Below are positions 9,622 through 17,127 of a stretch of 64,000 nt of DNA, one piece after another. Where the stretch lies: the NCBI RefSeq assembly GCF_001021025.1, contig NZ_CP011541.1, positions 2,046,001 through 2,110,000 of the forward strand. The letters run 5' to 3'. The position numbers and the translations under genes were made by a program. How positions within the stretch are numbered: the stretch's first letter is position 1; every line of letters begins with the position of its first letter. Source of the DNA: Corynebacterium epidermidicanis. GTDB lineage: Bacteria > Actinomycetota > Actinomycetes > Mycobacteriales > Mycobacteriaceae. Below the pieces are notes generated by a model. That model worked only from the letters and a program-made list of their open reading frames with translations. It made no database searches and was not told where the DNA came from.

Positions 9622-9832
9622 ATTCGCAAATTGCTTATGCAACTATAGCGCAGATCATTCATTGGGCCAAAACTGCCGGTAGATCAATTTTGAAACCAGC
9701 GACCCGTTGCTGCCCATTCATGTATATCCACGACAGGCGCCAGTTATTAAATACCAAATGAATCCGTTCTGTTATCTAAATGTGTCATTTTTGATGCAAG
9801 ATTCGAAGATGTGGCCACTAAAATCGGAGGTC

Positions 9833-10054
9833 ATGCAACCGAAAATCATCGACGCCGATTCCGGTCACGAACTATGGACTGCCACCGAATGCGCAACGTT
9901 CTCGGAAACAGCCCGGGGCACGTTTACTAGTTACGCTGGGCGAGGCCGGGCACCGAAACCCGTCGCGAAGCTGCACGGCCTGACTTTGTGGGACTGTGAA
10001 GACGTCAAAAACTGGAGCGCCGAGCGTAAAGCCAACAAGTCGGGGCAAGATTAG
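9833..10054 (+). CDS. Small helix-turn-helix protein
   Basis: A 73-aa protein starting MQPKIIDADSGHELWTATEC. The segment ELWTATECATFSETARGTFT followed by VAKLHGLTLWDCEDVKNW resembles the small MerR/excisionase-like DNA-binding helix-turn-helix family (HTH_17 type): 'W.AtEcA.f.g.....T...Y..RGRAPKPV.......W...dV..W'. The start is ATG 9833 because TAAAAT (9819-9824) sits 8 nt upstream, suiting a leaderless transcript; in-frame starts exist further upstream. A hairpin terminator follows. It could be a free-standing regulator or a relic of an integrated element. The exact function is unknown. Confidence 0.65.
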   Translation: MQPKIIDADSGHELWTATECATFSETARGTFTSYAGRGRAPKPVAKLHGLTLWDCEDVKNWSAERKANKSGQD

Positions 10055-10079
10055 CCCGGCGAAAACACACCGTTTGTTT

Positions 10080-10113
10080 GGAGAAGGAACTTTTCCTTCT
10101 CCTTTGTCGTTTT
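10080..10113 (+). terminator. Rho-independent terminator
   Basis: GGAGAAGGAA (10080-10089) and TTCCTTCTCC (10093-10102) form a 10-bp stem followed by TTTGTCGTTTT, downstream of the small HTH gene. Confidence 0.8.
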
Positions 10114-10156
10114 GAAGGTGTTGAACTATCCACTCTAAAACCGGGAGCCACACTCG

Positions 10157-10966
10157 ATGATCGGCCTAGTCCTCATTTTCCTCGCCATAGGCCTTGGCGT
10201 TTTTGCTATCAACAAGCTGTCTGCGGGCAACTCAAAGAAGCAACAAGCGGCTCAGTTTGCGGACGCGATCGCTGACGCTCGCCGCTGGAATGAACGCCTC
10301 GGCTCCCAGGTTCTGAGCCTCGCCGGCTCCGACCAGGCCTCCTCACAAGCGCTTGCCGACGCCTCCGAACGCTTCAACGCTTCATCCTCCCAGCTGAGCA
10401 CCGCTCAGACTGTGAAGCAGGCCGAACTCGCCCGCGAGTCGGCACTCGAAGGCCTGCATTACGTTAATGCCGCGCGGGAAATCATGGGGATGCCAGCAGG
10501 TCCTGAGCTGCCTCCACTCGAAGGCCAACGCGCGGCCGGCAAAGTCACTGAGCAGCGCACAATCGAGTTTGAGGGTAAGCAAATCACCGCTTCCCCACAG
10601 GCAACTCCTTATGCCAACCACTACTACCCTGGCGGCATGGTGGCGGGCCGCCCCGTTCCCGCTGGCTGGTACTCCGAGCCGTGGTGGGCATCGGCACTGC
10701 GTTCCGGCCTGTGGACAGCCTCCAGCGTGATGATGTTCTCGATGATGTTCAACGGCATGTCCGGCGTCGGCTACAGTGCCCAAGCCTTCGAAAATGGCTA
10801 CGGAGACGGGTACCAAGATGGCCTGGAGGCCGCTGGTGGCGATGCTGCCGGTATCGAAGGCGGCGATGTGGGAACTGGCGAAGTCGACGGTGGCGATGGT
10901 GGCCTCTTCGATTTCGGTGGCGACTTCGGTGGCGGAGACTTCGACCTCGGCGGATTCGACTTCTAA
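10157..10966 (+). CDS. DUF1542-like membrane-anchored protein with Gly/Asp-rich tail
   Basis: A 269-aa protein with one N-terminal membrane segment (LVLIFLAIGLGVFAIN, residues 4-19). A helical Ala/Gln/Ser-rich region follows (residues 25-120), then a proline- and tyrosine-containing stretch. A second hydrophobic patch (SALRSGLWTASSVMMFSMMF) precedes an acidic, glycine-rich tail (GGDFGGGDFDLGGFDF). This architecture matches corynebacterial proteins annotated as DUF1542 family. The function is unknown; the tail pattern suggests surface exposure or a low-complexity interaction region. It starts at ATG 10157 and converges on rpiB, with a hairpin between. Confidence 0.7.
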   Translation: MIGLVLIFLAIGLGVFAINKLSAGNSKKQQAAQFADAIADARRWNERLGSQVLSLAGSDQASSQALADASERFNASSSQLSTAQTVKQAELARESALEGLHYVNAAREIMGMPAGPELPPLEGQRAAGKVTEQRTIEFEGKQITASPQATPYANHYYPGGMVAGRPVPAGWYSEPWWASALRSGLWTASSVMMFSMMFNGMSGVGYSAQAFENGYGDGYQDGLEAAGGDAAGIEGGDVGTGEVDGGDGGLFDFGGDFGGGDFDLGGFDF

Positions 10967-10985
10967 GCCCTCACCGATACGACAA

Positions 10986-11017
10986 GACCCCATGCCCTGG
11001 ATCTAGGGCATGGGGTC
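10986..11017. terminator. Hairpin between convergent genes
   Basis: GACCCCATGCCCT (10986-10998) and AGGGCATGGGGTC (11005-11017) give a perfect 13-bp stem with a 6-nt loop between the DUF1542-like gene and rpiB. The T-tract is weak on both sides. Confidence 0.75.
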
Positions 11018-11035
11018 AAGCTTTGCTAAAAATGT

Positions 11036-11509
11036 CTACTCTGCCGGTAGTGCAGGAGCGATGCCGGTCTTTTCGTAATCGGCAAGGATATCGATGCGAC
11101 GCTGGTGACGTTCCGCACCAGACCATTCCTGATCCAAGAAGGCGTCGACAATAGCCAGCGCTTCTTCTTTCGAATGCATACGGCCTCCGAGACCGATGAG
11201 CTGTGCATTGTTGTGCTCGCGAGCTAGTCGAGCAGTTTCCGGCGACCAGGCCAGCGCGCAGCGCGCACCCTTGACCTTGTTGGCGGCGATCTGCTCACCA
11301 TTGCCGGAGCCACCTAGCACGATCCCTAGCGAACCCGGATCGTTGACGGTGCGAGACGCAGCCTCAATGCAGAAGGCAGGGTAATCGTCGTCGGCATCGT
11401 ACGTGTGAGCACCGCAGTCGATAACTTCGTGTCCATTGGCTTTGAGGTGCTCGGCAATAACGTTCTTCATTTCGAACCCAGCATGGTCCGCTCCAAGATA
11501 TACGCGCAT
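11036..11509 (-). CDS. rpiB: Ribose-5-phosphate isomerase B
   Basis: Interconverts ribose-5-phosphate and ribulose-5-phosphate in the non-oxidative pentose phosphate pathway; 157 aa. LacAB/RpiB family features are MRVYLGADHAGFEMKN at the N-terminus, HEVIDCGAHTYDADDDYP, and the phosphate/base region GGSGNGEQIAANK. In that region the actinobacterial type uses Glu as catalytic base, as in M. tuberculosis. LAREHNNAQLIGLGGRM follows. The start is ATG 11509; a longer open frame to 11584 has no homology. TAGACT (minus strand, 11517-11522) ends 7 nt before the start, consistent with a leaderless mRNA. Confidence 0.95.
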   Translation of the reverse strand: MRVYLGADHAGFEMKNVIAEHLKANGHEVIDCGAHTYDADDDYPAFCIEAASRTVNDPGSLGIVLGGSGNGEQIAANKVKGARCALAWSPETARLAREHNNAQLIGLGGRMHSKEEALAIVDAFLDQEWSGAERHQRRIDILADYEKTGIAPALPAE

Positions 11510-11631
11510 GGCTCCCAGTCTAGCCGACGTCGAAAAGTTGGCATTAGTCACAAAATCAAACTTTAGTTGGACTCCGTACCCCACCCCTCGCTAACGTGAG
11601 CTTCATCAGCAAACAAAGGAAGTAGTTAGCT

Positions 11632-12852
11632 ATGTCACATGCGCCAGTCGTGCGCACCGTTCGGCACGACATCAATACGAAGCCGTTCATCGTGATTTGG
11701 GAGGTAACCCGGGCGTGCGCCCTGGTCTGCAAGCACTGTCGCGCAGATGCCCAGCACAAGCCGCACCCCAACCAGCTCAGCACCGAACAAGGCAAGGCCC
11801 TGCTTGCCAACTTGGCAGCCTACGACAAGCCCAAACCACTGGTCGTACTCACAGGTGGTGACCCGTTCGAGCGTGATGATCTCGTGGAACTCACCCAATA
11901 CGGCACAGAGCTCGGCCTGAACATTTCCCTCTCCCCCTCGGTGACACCTCGGCTCACTCCAGAGCGCATCCACGCCCTGCGGGAAGCAGGTGGAAAGGCC
12001 ATGTCGATGTCGCTGGACGGCGCAACCGCAGCAACCCACGACGCCTTCCGTGGTTTTTCCGGGACGTTTGATCAAACGCTAGCCACCGCACCGATCATTA
12101 ACGAGGCTGGATACCGCCTCCAGATCAACTCCACGCTCACCAAAACAAACATCCACGAGGCCCCGTCCCTACTCAAAACGGTCATCGAAATGGGTGCGAA
12201 AATGTGGTACGTGTTCTTTCTCGTCCCTACCGGGCGCGGGGCGGCCCTCAACGCCCTCGACCCGCAGGAGCGCGAAGACGTGTTGCATTGGCTTGCCGAC
12301 GTCTCCGACCGTATCGCCATCAAGACGACAGAAGCACCGCAATACCGACGCGTCGTCATCCAGAACCAAAATGGGGTTGCTTACGAAGGTAGTCCGCTCT
12401 ACCACGAGTTGACGGCCAAAACGACCGAATTATTAGGCGAACGCCCGGCGCGTCCCCGCCCGCCACGTGCACCAATGGCGGTGAATTCGGGTTCAGGGTT
12501 CGCGTTCATTGACCACGTGGGCGATGTCTACCCCAACGGTTTCCTACCACTGCACTGCGGAAACGTCACTAAGCAGGACTTCCACGACATCTATACACAT
12601 TCGCCTGTCTTTAAGCTGCTGCGCGATCCCGATCACTGGCACGGAAAGTGTTCGGTGTGCGAATTCCACGATGTTTGTGGCGGTTCTCGGTCCACCGCGT
12701 ACGCTCTCACCGGCGACATCAGCGCGTCCGACCCCACCTGTGTGTATGTTCCACCTGCTTGGAGCGGAACCGAAACAACTGGGACAGCTCGCACTGTGGA
12801 GATTCCGCTCTCCTCGCCGCGGTCTGCGGAGGCGACTGCGGCCACCCAATAG
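11632..12852 (+). CDS. Radical SAM/SPASM protein, TIGR04053-like
   Basis: A 406-aa radical S-adenosylmethionine enzyme. The [4Fe-4S] motif is the CX3CX2C set in TRACALVCKHCRA (residues 29-41). VLTGGDPFERDDL provides the GGxP-type SAM motif. A C-terminal SPASM-type auxiliary cluster region is marked by the cysteines in LPLHCGNV and HGKCSVCEFHDVCGGS, with a further Cys in DPTCVYVPP. The pattern fits the TIGR04053 group, related to the haem-modifying NirJ/AhbD type and to peptide-modifying enzymes. No small precursor peptide gene or haem gene is adjacent, so the substrate is open. The start is ATG 11632, preceded by AAGGAAG. Confidence 0.85.
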   Translation: MSHAPVVRTVRHDINTKPFIVIWEVTRACALVCKHCRADAQHKPHPNQLSTEQGKALLANLAAYDKPKPLVVLTGGDPFERDDLVELTQYGTELGLNISLSPSVTPRLTPERIHALREAGGKAMSMSLDGATAATHDAFRGFSGTFDQTLATAPIINEAGYRLQINSTLTKTNIHEAPSLLKTVIEMGAKMWYVFFLVPTGRGAALNALDPQEREDVLHWLADVSDRIAIKTTEAPQYRRVVIQNQNGVAYEGSPLYHELTAKTTELLGERPARPRPPRAPMAVNSGSGFAFIDHVGDVYPNGFLPLHCGNVTKQDFHDIYTHSPVFKLLRDPDHWHGKCSVCEFHDVCGGSRSTAYALTGDISASDPTCVYVPPAWSGTETTGTARTVEIPLSSPRSAEATAATQ

Positions 12853-12914
12853 CAGATGCGCTAATATGAGCTTCTTCCCTGCCCCATCAGCAGCCATGTG
12901 AGGAGCTCATCAGC

Positions 12915-13640
12915 GTGCGTCGCACCGTTATTTCCCTGCTCACCGTCGTTTCGGTAACCCTAGTGGGAGGCACGCAGGCCTGCGCCAGCGCCCTGAGTTC
13001 GCAGGGCACTATCCCTGCCAGCGTCGGCACTGGCGACGCCCCTGGCATCACTCCTAGCGCCAGCCCGGCGTCGCAAAGCATGGCGGCACTCAATGCTTTG
13101 CCTGTGAAGGGTCGGGCGCCGAAAACCGGTTACAGCCGCGAGAAGTTTGGGCAGGCGTGGAGCGACGACGTTGTGGTGGAGTTTGGGCACAACGGTTGCG
13201 ATACTCGCAACGATATTTTGCGCCGCGATCTGACTGGCACCATCCTGAAGGAGGGCACGCGCGGGTGCGTGGTGCTCAGCGGCATCCTGCATGACCCGTA
13301 CACCGCCACCGAGATCGCTTTTACCCGCGGAAAGGCCACGTCCAGCGCCGTTCAAATTGACCATGTGGTCGCGCTTTCCAATGCGTGGCAGACCGGAGCA
13401 CAGCAGCTGAGCGACGACCAACGCCGAAACCTGGCCAACGATCCACTCAATCTACTAGCAGTCGACGGGGCTGCCAACCAACAGAAGGGCGACAGAGATG
13501 CCGCCACGTGGCTCCCTCGCAATAAGGCGTTTAGATGCACTTACGTAAGCCGCCAGGTCGAGGTGAAAACCAAGTACCAGCTGTGGGTCACTGCACCAGA
13601 AAAGGAAGCTATCGGCCGGATTCTGGCACAGTGCCCGTAA
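12915..13640 (+). CDS. Secreted HNH-family nuclease (DUF1524/GmrSD C-terminal type)
   Basis: A 241-aa protein with an N-terminal signal peptide (MRRTVISLLTVVSVTLVGGT, cleavage near ACASA). After a Ser/Pro linker, residues 70-241 form the nuclease domain. The HNH-type signature is VQIDHVVALSNAWQTGA, followed by LANDPLNLLAVDGAANQQKG and a terminal Trp-rich region. This is the DUF1524 fold seen in extracellular nucleases and GmrSD. Four cysteines in the mature part (CDTRND, GCVVLS, FRCTYV, AQCP) could form two disulfides. The start is GTG 12915 with AGGAG upstream. It probably degrades environmental DNA. No immunity gene or DNA-uptake gene is next to it. Confidence 0.88.
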   Translation: MRRTVISLLTVVSVTLVGGTQACASALSSQGTIPASVGTGDAPGITPSASPASQSMAALNALPVKGRAPKTGYSREKFGQAWSDDVVVEFGHNGCDTRNDILRRDLTGTILKEGTRGCVVLSGILHDPYTATEIAFTRGKATSSAVQIDHVVALSNAWQTGAQQLSDDQRRNLANDPLNLLAVDGAANQQKGDRDAATWLPRNKAFRCTYVSRQVEVKTKYQLWVTAPEKEAIGRILAQCP

Positions 13641-13647
13641 AAGTTAC

Positions 13648-14262
13648 CTAGTCGAACTTCGGCGACTCGGTACGGCTGCGCTTGATTTCGAAGAAAGAAG
13701 GGAAACTTGCCAGCCCGACGGCGTGGTCAAAGATTCGACCGGCTTCCTCGCCACGTGGGATTCGAGTAAGCACCGGGCCAAAGAAAGCGGTATCCCCAAA
13801 TTTCAGGACCGGTGTTCCGACATCGTCGCCCACCTCAGCCATGGCGCTGCCGTGGAACTCACGCAGCGCGTCATCCCACTCAGTAGTGTTAGCAACTTCA
13901 GCTAACTCTGCAGGTAGCCCAACTTCAGCGAGCGCTGCTGGGATGAGATCGTCATAGCCACCAAAGCCGGAACGTCCGCCGTTTCCACCAGGATGGATAG
14001 CGGTTCCCAGTGCAGTGTAGAGCGCATCGACTTTGTCTGGATGTTCGGTGGCGACAGCCGCGAACACGCGCGCGGGACCCCAGTTCGCTTCCATCTTCTT
14101 CATGTAGTTGGGGTCGAGGTCACGGCCGTCGTTGAGCACAGCCAGCGACATAGGTACCCATTGCACCTCCACGTCACGAACTTGCTCGACCTCTTTGATC
14201 CATCGTGAGGTGACCCAGCAAAATGGGCAGGACACGTCGAACCAGAACTTAACCTTTTCCAC
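13648..14262 (-). CDS. DsbA-family mycothiol-dependent oxidoreductase (Rv2466c-like)
   Basis: A 204-aa thioredoxin-fold protein. The active site CPFC in FWFDVSCPFCWVTSRW matches the position of CPWC in M. tuberculosis Rv2466c, a mycothiol-dependent nitroreductase of the DsbA/FrnE group. The conserved GDDVGTPVLKFGDTAFFGPV (cis-Pro loop) and RIPRGEEAG are also seen, and the C-terminus FFEIKRSRTESPKFD closely resembles Rv2466c. The start is GTG 14262, preceded by AAGGAG at 7 nt. It diverges from pepN, as in C. glutamicum. It is cytosolic, with no signal peptide. It converges with the HNH nuclease gene with only 7 bp between. Confidence 0.9.
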   Translation of the reverse strand: MEKVKFWFDVSCPFCWVTSRWIKEVEQVRDVEVQWVPMSLAVLNDGRDLDPNYMKKMEANWGPARVFAAVATEHPDKVDALYTALGTAIHPGGNGGRSGFGGYDDLIPAALAEVGLPAELAEVANTTEWDDALREFHGSAMAEVGDDVGTPVLKFGDTAFFGPVLTRIPRGEEAGRIFDHAVGLASFPSFFEIKRSRTESPKFD

Positions 14263-14457
14263 GCGGTACTCCTTAAGGTAGATGTGCGTTTTCCGGCCCC
14301 ATTGTAGGCCCGCCCACACAAAGTTGTGCGCGCTTTTCTCTTCGCAAAACTCCCAGCACTTGCGGCAGCAACGGGTAGTAGTTTCGTGTTCGTGCCCACA
14401 CTAGTAAGTTTGCAGTAGGCAAATCACATTTCTTTTCCATTTGAAAGGACCCTTAAC

Positions 14458-17037
14458 TTGACGTCGATTAATTTGACCAGGGCCGAAGCTCAAGAACGTT
14501 CTGCCATGCTGCGCACGCAGCATTATGACATCACCCTCGATCTCACCCAGGGAGAGGAAAGCTTCGGCTCCCGGACCGTCGTAAAGTTTGAGGTTACTCA
14601 GGCTGGCGATACTTTCATTGACCTGCGGGCGTCGGAAGCTACGGCCGCCCTCAACGGTGCCGAACTGCAGTTTTCCTATGACCCCGAAACTGGAATTCCA
14701 CTCACTGGCCTCACTCCGGGCGAATACGAGCTCGTCGTAGACGCCACCATCCCCTACTCGCACACAGGTCAGGGGCTCCACCGTTTTACTGACCCAGCGG
14801 ACGGTAAACCATACCTGTACACACAGTTTGAAACCGCAGACGCTAAGCGAATGTTCGCCTGCTTCGATCAGCCAGATCTCAAGGCAACCTACTCAATTTC
14901 TGCGTTGACGCCAGCGGACTGGAAGTTCATCACCAACGCGGCGGCAACTAGCTCCGTGGAAGGTGGATACCTTCACCACACCGCCGAGGTTGACTACCTG
15001 CTCTCCACCTACCTCGTTGCCGTATGCGCTGGACCTTACTTCGAGGTGCGCGACGTATGGCGTGGCCAGCTGACTCACCACCCGGAGACCCCAGGTGACC
15101 AGCCACACGAGGTGGAAATCCCGATGGCGATCTACTGCCGCGAATCCATCGCGGAATCTCTCGATGCGGACCGGCTCTTCACCGAGACGAAGCAGGGCTT
15201 TGATTGGTACCACCGCAACTTCGGCTACGCCTACCCGTTCGGCAAGTATGATCAGCTTTTCGTTCCGGAATTCAACATGGGCGCGATGGAAAACGCCGGT
15301 TGCGTGACCTTCCGCGATGAGTACGTGTTTACTTCCAAGGTCACGCGCTACCGCTACGAACGTCGATGCGACACCGTGCTGCACGAAATGGCGCACATGT
15401 GGTTCGGAGATTTGGTCACCATGCAGTGGTGGGATGACCTCTGGCTTAACGAATCCTTCGCAACCTGGTCTGCCGCGATCTCCCAAGCCGAGGAAACCGA
15501 GTACGACACCGCTTGGGTCACTTTCGCAAACGTAGAGAAGTCCTGGGCATACCAGCAGGACATGCTGCCTTCGACCCACCCCATCACAGCTGACGCCACC
15601 GACATCGAAACTGTCGAGCAAAACTTTGACGGCATCACCTACGCCAAGGGGTCTTCGGTGCTCAAACAGCTGCAGGCCTATGTTGGACGCGAGGCATTCT
15701 TGGCCGGGGTGCGACGTCACTTCGCTCGTCACGCTTTCGGCAACGCTACTTTCGATGACCTGCTCGGCGCGTTCGCGGAAGCCTCCGGCCGTGATCTTTC
15801 CGGCTGGGCAGATCAGTGGCTCAAGACCACCGGCGTCAACCGGTTGTCCCCGCAGTTTAGCGTCGAAAACGGCAAGTACACGTCGTTCGCAATCACACAA
15901 TCCGGCGCACAGCCCGGCGCGGGAGAGCTGCGCACGCACCGCATTGCAGTCGGCCTCTACAAGCTTGTCGACGACCAGGTGGTACGCGTCCACCGCGAAG
16001 AGCTCGACGTTGCTGGTGAATTAACCGAAGTCGCCAACCTGATTGGCAAAGAAGCCGCTGACCTGGTTCTGGTCAATGACGACGACCTCACCTACTGTAT
16101 CCTCGGCCTCGATCCGGCATCCCTAGATTTCGTGGTGGAAAACATTGGCCGCATCGCGGATCCCATGCCACGCACCTTGTGCTGGTCCGCGGCATGGGAG
16201 ATGACACGCGCCGGCGAGATGAAGGCCCGCGACTTCGTCGCCTTGGTAGGCGCTGGTGCTCTGGCTGAAACCGAGATTGCAGTGCTGGAGCGGGTGTTGT
16301 TGCAGGCGACAACAGCAGTTTCTGCCTACGCGGATCCAGTGTGGGTAGATGCGACCGGCCGAGACATGCTGGCTGATATCTTGCTCGATGGTGTGGAGAA
16401 CGCCGAGCCAGGATCGGACTTCCAGTTGGCGTTTGCACAGGCACTGGCCAAGGTACGTCCGAACGCCCGGGCTATTTCCTACTTCGAGTCGATTCTGGCT
16501 GGCCAGGCACCTGCTGGGCTGGTTGTCGACGCTGACCTGCGTTGGTGGGCGCTGACCGCCCTGATCGCGGCCGGTGAGATCGCCAATCCAGCTGAGGCTA
16601 TTGCTGCCGAGCAGCAGCGTGATCCTTCCGCTGCCGGCCAGAATTCCGCTTGGCGAGCCACCGCGGCCATCAAAACCGAGGAGAACAAGGCATCCGTATT
16701 CGCTGAGCTCACCGATCTATCGAAGCCGCTGTCAAATCTGGCAACTCGCCACAAAATCGAGGGCCTCAACTTTGCCGGTGCTGCCGACAGTTTGCAACAG
16801 TTCAACGAGCGCTACTTCGCCCTCGCTGACAAATTTTGGGCACAGGCCTCCTCCGAGGTGGCGCTGGCAACGCTGAACGGCATTTTCCCAAGCTGGGATA
16901 TTTCCGAGGAAGGCCTGCAGCGTGCCGACGACTTCTTGGCATCAGACCACGTCTCCGGTTTGGTGCGTGTGGTCTCGGAGAACCGTGACCGCATTGCCCG
17001 CGCGCTGCGCAACCGCAAGATCGACGCAGCTGGCTAA
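14458..17037 (+). CDS. pepN: Aminopeptidase N (M1 family)
   Basis: Cytosolic zinc aminopeptidase that trims N-terminal residues from peptides produced by Clp and other proteases; 859 aa, normal for actinobacterial PepN. The exopeptidase motif GAMEN appears near residue 278. The zinc site is HEMAH with Glu in WLNESFATW 18 residues later. The N-terminal beta domain includes FACFDQPDLKATY. The C-terminal ERAP1-like helical domain follows. The start is TTG 14458 (protein MTSINLTRAEAQERS), with AAAGGA upstream. A strong hairpin follows the stop. Confidence 0.97.
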   Translation: MTSINLTRAEAQERSAMLRTQHYDITLDLTQGEESFGSRTVVKFEVTQAGDTFIDLRASEATAALNGAELQFSYDPETGIPLTGLTPGEYELVVDATIPYSHTGQGLHRFTDPADGKPYLYTQFETADAKRMFACFDQPDLKATYSISALTPADWKFITNAAATSSVEGGYLHHTAEVDYLLSTYLVAVCAGPYFEVRDVWRGQLTHHPETPGDQPHEVEIPMAIYCRESIAESLDADRLFTETKQGFDWYHRNFGYAYPFGKYDQLFVPEFNMGAMENAGCVTFRDEYVFTSKVTRYRYERRCDTVLHEMAHMWFGDLVTMQWWDDLWLNESFATWSAAISQAEETEYDTAWVTFANVEKSWAYQQDMLPSTHPITADATDIETVEQNFDGITYAKGSSVLKQLQAYVGREAFLAGVRRHFARHAFGNATFDDLLGAFAEASGRDLSGWADQWLKTTGVNRLSPQFSVENGKYTSFAITQSGAQPGAGELRTHRIAVGLYKLVDDQVVRVHREELDVAGELTEVANLIGKEAADLVLVNDDDLTYCILGLDPASLDFVVENIGRIADPMPRTLCWSAAWEMTRAGEMKARDFVALVGAGALAETEIAVLERVLLQATTAVSAYADPVWVDATGRDMLADILLDGVENAEPGSDFQLAFAQALAKVRPNARAISYFESILAGQAPAGLVVDADLRWWALTALIAAGEIANPAEAIAAEQQRDPSAAGQNSAWRATAAIKTEENKASVFAELTDLSKPLSNLATRHKIEGLNFAGAADSLQQFNERYFALADKFWAQASSEVALATLNGIFPSWDISEEGLQRADDFLASDHVSGLVRVVSENRDRIARALRNRKIDAAG

Positions 17038-17061
17038 CTCAAGCTGGTTAGTCACATAATT

Positions 17062-17104
17062 AATGGCTCCGTCTCCGCTCGCATTGAGCAGGGTCGGAGC
17101 CATT
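17062..17104. terminator. Hairpin downstream of pepN
   Basis: AATGGCTCCG (17062-17071) pairs with CGGAGCCATT (17095-17104) between the convergent pepN and surface-protein genes; the loop is long. Confidence 0.7.
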
Positions 17105-17127
17105 TGTGTGGAGTGCTGCGTGACTGC

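Noticed and set aside
14893-15993. 366-codon open frame on the minus strand
   Set aside because: Antisense shadow of pepN, which has all M1 motifs on the plus strand.
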